Of a stretch of 26,478 nucleotides of DNA, positions 22,617 to 26,478 are shown piece by piece. Within the stretch, counting starts at the first letter, position 1; every line of letters starts with the position of its first letter. Source of the stretch: Candidatus Nomurabacteria bacterium (GTDB taxonomy: Bacteria; Patescibacteriota; Minisyncoccia; Phycocordibacterales; UBA10002). The stretch is from the NCBI GenBank assembly GCA_943354745.1, contig CALRDB010000009.1, positions 1 to 26,478 of the forward strand, written 5' to 3'. Both the position numbers and the translations under genes were made by a program. The notes beneath the pieces are model-generated. The model ran no database searches. It was not told where the DNA came from and worked only from the letters and a program-made list of their open reading frames with translations.

Positions 22617-22964
22617 TTAACTATGTCTCGAACTGAACGCAAGTGCGAGCGCGACAAGCGCAAGTGAGATGTCACGGAAGAGTACGTTCAGTTGATTTTG
22701 GTTGAAGTAGACGATCGTACCGAGGAAGACGGCAGCTATAAGAGAGGGAAGGAAGATCCGCCATCCTGAGAGAATCCAGAGGGCGATCACAAGATGGAGT
22801 CCTGCAATGAGCATAATGAGCACGCTCTCTGAAATGCCAAAACCTCTGGCGAAGGCGGGGATGTAGCCAACCCAGTTTCCCGGATTGGTCCAAAACCCAT
22901 ATGCCGGATAGAGAAAGGCGAAGGCAATCGCTATTCGCAGTAGTAAGTGAGAGGTTTTACTCAT
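22617..22964 (-). CDS. DoxX-like integral membrane protein
   Basis: A 115-residue protein with four hydrophobic segments: about 6-24, 42-62, 68-86 and 94-111. The first helix with LLLRIAIAFAFLYPAYGFW and the layout fit the DoxX/DoxD-like family of small membrane proteins of uncertain role, some linked to quinone or thiosulfate redox. It starts eight bases after the stop of the cupredoxin gene, so the two are almost certainly one operon. The function is not readable from the sequence. Confidence 0.75.
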   Translation of the reverse strand: MSKTSHLLLRIAIAFAFLYPAYGFWTNPGNWVGYIPAFARGFGISESVLIMLIAGLHLVIALWILSGWRIFLPSLIAAVFLGTIVYFNQNQLNVLFRDISLALVALALAFSSRHS

Positions 22965-22972
22965 AGTTCCTG

Positions 22973-23899
22973 TTACTCAGTTACTGTTACAGTTCCAGTC
23001 ATGCTTGCATTCAAATGGTCGTGATATCCCCAGGTTCCCGCTTTTTCAAACGTAAAACGGAACTCATCTTTTCCTTTCGCGTCTGTCTTGTATTGGTCGA
23101 ATTCGGGATAGAGAAGGTGAGCAGGGTGATCATTGGAAGCGACCGATGCTTTCTTTCCTGTTTTGTTGAGAAATAAAACCGAGGTTCCTTTCTTGATGGT
23201 GATTGCGCTCGGAGAAAATCCATTAACATCATAGATGACGGTTATGTCACCGGTTGACTCTGTCTTTCCTGCGACAACAGCCTCTTTTGTCTCTGTACCT
23301 GGTACGGGCATTCCTGTCTCTATACTGGTACTTTCTGCGGGAGACGGGTTTATTTTCGATTCAATGTTCCCACAGGCTACGTATACTTTTGCATCGCTTG
23401 CGGATTTGTGAACATTAATGGAGAGCGGAAGTTCCGAAACAAGTTGTTCAAGGGTGAGAGGAAGTTCTGTTTGCGCTGCTCCCTTGTCTACGTTAGTAAG
23501 TGGATACTTCACTGCTCCAAGTGTCGTGCAAGAGCCGAGATGAATATGTGACGGCATTGCTACCTTCGATGGCTTACCGGTGATGTTTACGATAACTTTA
23601 AGTGTGTTGGGGCTGGTTTGAGTGATGACCGCTTCGCCCTTTTGTCCGGACTTGTTCTGTTCATCCAGTTTAAGAGTAATAGTCCGTCCAATTTTTGCCA
23701 TTTCCGCTTTTTCTTTCTGCTCCTTTTCGATTCGTTCGGCCTCTGTCTTCGCTATCTTTTCAGCTTGTTCCTGTAGCACTTTCTTCTCTTTTTCGGCAAC
23801 CATCCCTTTCTTTACCATGTACCCTCCGCCCCCAAGTACGAGGAGAGCAATAATAATGGCTGCAACCGGTGCGATTCCTTTGGTGGTATTTGTTCTCAT
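22973..23899 (-). CDS. Membrane-anchored CHRD-like plus cupredoxin protein
   Basis: A 308-residue protein. A signal anchor (about 9-27) is followed by a Glu/Lys coiled coil (34-70). Next is a domain at about 71-180 with PSHIHLGSC (117-124) and INVHKSASD...VYVACG (161-177), a CHRD-like pattern with His and paired Cys. A Ser/Thr-rich linker leads to a cupredoxin-like domain (215-308) with GFSPSAITIKKGTSVLFLN and GTWGYHDHLNASMTGTVTV. Possible metal ligands are His258, His261, His293, His295 and Met300, but the usual Cys of a blue-copper site is absent. The protein probably faces outside the membrane. It leads the operon with the DoxX-like gene. Confidence 0.82.
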   Translation of the reverse strand: MRTNTTKGIAPVAAIIIALLVLGGGGYMVKKGMVAEKEKKVLQEQAEKIAKTEAERIEKEQKEKAEMAKIGRTITLKLDEQNKSGQKGEAVITQTSPNTLKVIVNITGKPSKVAMPSHIHLGSCTTLGAVKYPLTNVDKGAAQTELPLTLEQLVSELPLSINVHKSASDAKVYVACGNIESKINPSPAESTSIETGMPVPGTETKEAVVAGKTESTGDITVIYDVNGFSPSAITIKKGTSVLFLNKTGKKASVASNDHPAHLLYPEFDQYKTDAKGKDEFRFTFEKAGTWGYHDHLNASMTGTVTVTE

Positions 23900-23905
23900 A
23901 TATAC

Positions 23906-23911
23906 AGTGTA
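23906..23911 (-). promoter_or_regulatory. Candidate -10 box, leaderless geometry (cupredoxin gene)
   Basis: TACACT on the minus strand ends six bases before the ATG at 23899; the -35 is not clear. It shares this spacing with the M32, recG and hicB upstream regions. Confidence 0.3.
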
Positions 23912-23983
23912 CGTCTTCTACGCTAGTAATCTTTTAAAGTTTTGAGACTAAAGTGTAACAATGTTTTGCAAGAAACAAAATGT

Positions 23984-24805
23984 TTAACTTGAACTCGACA
24001 TTTTTTGTGCTTCGATTGTCAAGAAGAGTGGGATTTCTTTGCGTGCGAAATCTTCAGCGATTCCTCGTGGTCCGTCTTGGCTTTTCTTTCCAGATATCCA
24101 CTCCTCAAGTCTGAGGACGGCAAGGCCTGATTTGGCGAACGCCTTGAAATAGAGTTGTAGCGGACGATGGAAACTTACGGTTTGCTCCTGTGGAGCGCTT
24201 CCTGGATGCATTGCGATGTTGGTCCGTAACTCCGAGAGGTATCGGTCGATACGCCGATACTGCGTGTTTTTCTTTTTATGGGCATCTCCGCCAGAGGCGG
24301 ATCCGCCTTCGGCGGAAAACTCCCACGAGCTCGCTTTTGGGATACGAAACGCGGGGTGATTAAGTACAATATACAGTGTGCCTTTTTTGGTAAGTACTCG
24401 GGACGACTCTTCAATTGTTTCTCGGAATTTTTCTATATTCTGCAAAGCGAGCACGATGACGACTTTATCGACGCTCTCGTCTTTGAGGAAAGGAAGGGAC
24501 TCCGCTGACGCAACGTGATAGGAGATTTCTTTGGGGGATTTTGTTTTGGCGATTTCGATAAGCTCCTTCGAAATATCGGCTCCGGTCACCTTCGCTCCGG
24601 CGGCCTGAAATGCCCGCGCGAAGAATCCTTGTCCGCAGGCGAGGTCGAGAATCTGTTCACTCTTTTGTATCTCCATCAGTCGAAGCAGGTTCGGTAAAAT
24701 CAGGTCCTTCTGGTACGAACCTTTCTGTTCGACGGTTTCGTCGTACCACTCGGCGACGTTGCCCCAGGAGGTTGGTACGGGTTTTTTCTCTGGAGGTTTG
24801 TCCAT
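23984..24805 (-). CDS. Class I SAM-dependent methyltransferase
   Basis: A 273-residue protein with a Rossmann-type methyltransferase core. Motif I is ILDLACGQGFFARAF (52-66), then VTGADISKELIEIAK (acidic end of strand 2) and DKVVIVLALQNIEKF. The N-terminal PTSWGNVAEWYDETVEQKGSY resembles ubiquinone/menaquinone-type (UbiE-like) and other small-molecule methyltransferases; the substrate is unknown. An in-frame 30-base double hairpin (24287-24316) interrupts the C-terminal half. Codons 13-45 are in a 98-bp block repeated exactly at 25341-25438. The ATG is eight bases after the hicA stop, so it is probably cotranscribed with hicBA. Confidence 0.9.
   Translation of the reverse strand: MDKPPEKKPVPTSWGNVAEWYDETVEQKGSYQKDLILPNLLRLMEIQKSEQILDLACGQGFFARAFQAAGAKVTGADISKELIEIAKTKSPKEISYHVASAESLPFLKDESVDKVVIVLALQNIEKFRETIEESSRVLTKKGTLYIVLNHPAFRIPKASSWEFSAEGGSASGGDAHKKKNTQYRRIDRYLSELRTNIAMHPGSAPQEQTVSFHRPLQLYFKAFAKSGLAVLRLEEWISGKKSQDGPRGIAEDFARKEIPLFLTIEAQKMSSSS
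24287..24316. repeat. Double hairpin inside the methyltransferase coding region
   Basis: Two perfect 6-bp hairpins stand back to back: TCCGCC-AGA-GGCGGA and TCCGCC-TTC-GGCGGA. The 30 bases are exactly ten codons in frame and encode a Gly/Ser/Ala-rich stretch (AEGGSASGGD). Confidence 0.8.
24672..24769. repeat. 98-bp exact direct repeat, copy 1 (in the full methyltransferase)
   Basis: Identical to 25341-25438 over 98 bases, with sharp loss of similarity on both sides. The two copies bracket hicBA. Confidence 0.93.
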
Positions 24806-24813
24806 ATAATCTC

Positions 24814-25023
24814 TTAAAAGTCATCTGGTAAAAGTCCAGTGTGCTTTGCGATACGGGAAAGCATACGAGGACCTATCTCCTCTCGTTCATGGAATGCAAA
24901 GACGTAGTCAACGTAACCCGCTTTTCCGAGAATTCGATGTGAACCACGCTGCCGCTTTATATACCAACCACTTTTTTGCAATGCGCGAAGTACCTGACCT
25001 GCCTTAGCGGTTCGCCAGTCCAT
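24814..25023 (-). CDS. hicA: HicA-type toxin
   Basis: A 69-residue dsRBD-like mRNA interferase. It shows the standard fold start TAKAGQVLRALQKSGWYIKRQRGSHRIL with the catalytic His29 in GSH, and a C-terminal EIGPRMLSRIAKHTGL helix. The length is typical (60-80). The gene follows hicB by six bases, the antitoxin-first order seen in many hic loci. It would cleave mRNA on ribosomes until bound by HicB. The pair lies between two copies of a 98-bp repeat. Confidence 0.93.
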   Translation of the reverse strand: MDWRTAKAGQVLRALQKSGWYIKRQRGSHRILGKAGYVDYVFAFHEREEIGPRMLSRIAKHTGLLPDDF

Positions 25024-25029
25024 GTGAAG

Positions 25030-25260
25030 TTAGCAGACGAATAATCCGGAAACGGTTGCCGGTACGCGTCCCCGTTCCACGGTGTCCGCAAGAGTTCGCA
25101 AGGCGATACTGTACGCTTTTCTTGTCGCTTCTTGTTTGGTAATGCCGTACGCCATAGCTCCCGGAAGGCTCGGGATTTCAGCAATCCAGCGTCCATCTTT
25201 TTCACGGCAAAACTCCACGCGCAACGCCGCGGTCTTCTTGTTTTTAGTCGTCTTTAACAT
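25030..25260 (-). CDS. hicB: HicB-type antitoxin
   Basis: A 76-residue protein with the partial RNase-H-like fold of HicB: VEFCREKDGRWIAEIPSLPGAMAYGITKQEATRKAYSIALRTLAD. This covers nearly the whole HicB core, while the usual C-terminal DNA-binding helix-turn-helix or RHH domain is missing. It could therefore neutralise HicA but may not repress by itself. A promoter with leaderless spacing is at 25267-25295. It is six bases upstream of hicA in one operon. Confidence 0.9.
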   Translation of the reverse strand: MLKTTKNKKTAALRVEFCREKDGRWIAEIPSLPGAMAYGITKQEATRKAYSIALRTLADTVERGRVPATVSGLFVC

Positions 25261-25266
25261 GCATCT

Positions 25267-25295
25267 AATGTAGCATTTTTCTCCGTACTCGACAA
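25267..25295 (-). promoter_or_regulatory. Candidate promoter of hicBA, leaderless geometry
   Basis: On the minus strand TTGTCG (-35, 25290-25295) and TACATT (-10, 25267-25272) are 17 bases apart. The -10 ends six bases before the hicB ATG, so the transcript would begin at the start codon. Confidence 0.5.
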
Positions 25296-25306
25296 TCCAA
25301 GAACGT

Positions 25307-25474
25307 TCAAAAATTCGAAAAGTATGGGTCTTTCCGTATATCCATCAGTCGAAGCAGGTTCGGTAAAATCAGGTCCTTCTGGTACGAACCTTTCTGTTCG
25401 ACGGTTTCGTCGTACCACTCGGCGACGTTGCCCCAGGAAGTGGGAGCCTTTTTTTTGGGCACAAATTTTTTCAT
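25307..25474 (-). pseudogene. Truncated duplicate of the methyltransferase N-terminus
   Basis: An open frame of 55 residues, MKKFVPKKKAPTSWGNVAEW..., carries the same residues as 13-45 of the full methyltransferase (98 bases identical), then diverges after LLRLM and stops (DIRKDPYFSNF). The first 12 residues differ in sequence from the full gene but have the same length and charge. There is no SAM-binding motif, so it cannot be active. Its ATG overlaps the last stop of the broken grpB as ATGA, marking it as the original downstream partner of grpB. Confidence 0.85.
25341..25438. repeat. 98-bp exact direct repeat, copy 2
   Basis: Identical to 24672-24769. It lies in the truncated methyltransferase fragment upstream of hicB, 669 bases from copy 1. 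Confidence 0.93.
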
Positions 25475-26001
25475 ACTTCGCGAATTGTTTTTAACGTTGA
25501 ATCAATGAAGTTGCTTTTACTTAGCGTGTAACTTTTACGATTATTAGGATATCGTAATGCCAACCTTTCTTTTAGCTTTTCATATTCTGTGACCGCTTCA
25601 GGATGCGCGCAAAGATAATCGCGGAACGTTCTATCGTCTTACCAGACAGAGCTGCCTAACTTTGTTATGTGTAAATAGTGTGTCCGTAATTCTTCAGAAC
25701 CTTTCACAAAAAGAACTTGTGTATCGTCAGAGCCGTTCTCTCGGTAGGTGTACCCTGCATTTTCAAGGAGCGACCTGATGTTTTCTACGTCCTCAAGTTC
25801 TTTGACCGCCATAAGTATATCGATGATAGGTTTCGCAACTAATCCGGGGACAGATGTGCTACCGATGTGTTAAATGTCTAAAGCGCTATCGCCAAGAAGA
25901 TTTTTAAGGAATTTCTTCTCTGCCTCAAAGGCTTCGGCCCATTCTGTGTGATGCTTCTTCGAAATAACCGTTCCTCGTTTTAAGCCGATTTTTTCGTTCA
26001 T
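25471..26001 (-). pseudogene. GrpB-family protein gene with two in-frame stop codons
   Basis: One continuous reading frame from ATG 26001 to TGA 25471 would give 176 residues, but codons 44 (25870-25872) and 121 (25639-25641) are TAA. Around them the nucleotidyltransferase-like GrpB signature is intact: HIGSTSVPGLVAKPIIDILMAV right after the first TAA, HYLHITKLGSSVW before the second, then FRDYLCAHPEAVTEYEKLK and a normal end. There are no frameshifts. Each TAA could come from CAA (Gln) by one C-to-T change; Gln before H-I/V-G-S-T is usual. A dead gene is the simplest reading; readthrough is possible. The final stop overlaps the next ATG. Confidence 0.88.
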
Positions 26002-26010
26002 AATAACATA

Positions 26011-26338
26011 AGGGTGTGGGAATTTCTCTCCTTACATGAGCAGTATACCTTTTGGGTATATTCTTCGCTCGGAAGCTCGAATCTACGCTCAAAAGCTTTT
26101 CGAATCCCACACGGAAGCGTCCCACGCTTCCTACCCTCCGCTTTCGCAGACTCAAACGGAGGGTGTGGGAATTTCTCGGCCTACTGCCGCAGTACCCCTT
26201 TCCCATTTTCTCGCCATCAGAATGTCTCGAAAATATGGGAGAAGGGCTTCGAATTCCACACGCACTGTGCGCAGGCACAGTGCTACCCTCCGCCAAGAAA
26301 ATCATCCGCCTTAAGCGGAGATTTTCAACGGCGGTGTC
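26011..26338. repeat. Tandem structured repeat array, about 149-bp unit
   Basis: Two units share conserved blocks: AGGGTGTGGGAATTTCTC (26011 and 26160), TTCGAAT(C/T)CCACAC (26099 and 26248) and TACCCTCCGC (26132 and 26284). Between the last two blocks each unit holds a different but perfect hairpin: GGAAGCG-TCCCA-CGCTTCC (26113-26131) and GCACTGTGC-GCAG-GCACAGTGC (26262-26283). A second variable hairpin follows the first block in both. GTGTGGGA can pair with TCCCACAC. All open frames here are shadows of the repeat; no protein is supported. Confidence 0.85.
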
Positions 26339-26365
26339 TATTGTACAAAATTCGAACTTATTTTG

Positions 26366-26478
26366 AAAGCAACCCCGATGAAAACTAATCGCACGCGCGG
26401 AGCGCGTGGTAGCACTGACCAAAATCGTACGCTCGGAGAAAACCCCACGCACTGGCGAGTACGCCAGCAACCCCGAAA
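26366..26478. repeat. Further repeat with GC-rich hairpins at the window end
   Basis: AGCAACCCCGA occurs at about 26368 and again at about 26466. Between them are two hairpins, CACGCGC-GGA-GCGCGTG and CTGGCG-AGTA-CGCCAG, and another AAACCCCA word. It may be a second repeat family continuing beyond the window. Confidence 0.5.

Noticed and set aside
26014..26388. Open frames of 92-181 residues on both strands across the end of the window
   Set aside because: They read through hairpins and tandem repeats on several frames at once, have no recognisable protein features, and repeat their own sequence at the 149-bp period. Best explained by the structured array.
26011..26478. CRISPR array
   Set aside because: There are only two units, of about 149 bp, with three separated conserved blocks and internal hairpins; no short identical repeats with unique spacers and no cas genes.

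Overview
The window reads as a chromosome segment from a Candidate Phyla Radiation (Patescibacteria, Parcubacteria-like) bacterium. This is inferred from the gene mix: lone housekeeping genes, short proteins, membrane-anchored cupredoxin and pilin-like proteins, and few Shine-Dalgarno sites. Abundant intergenic hairpin repeats point the same way. UGA is a normal stop (the PP2C gene ends in TGA), which argues against the UGA=Gly lineages. No lineage marker was compared.

Layout. 1-860: 3' end of an unrecognised gene, then a two-way terminator. 874-2153: infC-rpmI-rplT translation operon on the minus strand, whose two gaps are filled by CGAAT/ATTCG fold-back arrays. 2420-4470: an M32 carboxypeptidase and a cold-shock protein. 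4568-5551: smpB followed by ssrA (tmRNA). A 70-bp direct repeat starts in the tmRNA 3' end, recurs 1.3 kb downstream, and brackets one AT-rich pilin-like gene (5546-6939). 7040-10310: a small zinc-finger protein, ftsH and a PP2C phosphatase. 10311-12086: a 184-bp MITE-like palindrome, a rare tRNA-Ile(UAU), a HIT remnant, a VOC protein and a ParD/RelE-type toxin-antitoxin pair. 12221-15799: recG, an inositol-monophosphatase-like gene and a GNAT. 15924-21435: glmS-tdh-kbl-yvcK on the minus strand, with three more CGAAT/ATTCG arrays in the gaps. 21664-23899: a membrane-anchored HExxH protein, a DoxX-like protein and a cupredoxin protein. 23984-26001: a methyltransferase, hicBA, a truncated copy of the methyltransferase start, and a GrpB gene interrupted by two in-frame stops. 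26011-26478: a structured repeat array.

Functional links. SmpB and tmRNA form the trans-translation pair, and FtsH is a known protease for tagged proteins. Tdh and Kbl convert threonine to glycine plus acetyl-CoA. GlmS feeds UDP-GlcNAc synthesis, and YvcK-family proteins bind UDP-sugars, so their clustering may be meaningful.

Most unusual are three things: the 26.0-26.3 kb array, where the same hairpin position holds different but perfect stems between conserved flanks; the five operon-gap CGAAT/ATTCG arrays; and two places where a small cargo (the pilin-like gene, hicBA) lies between near-identical direct repeats without any recombinase.
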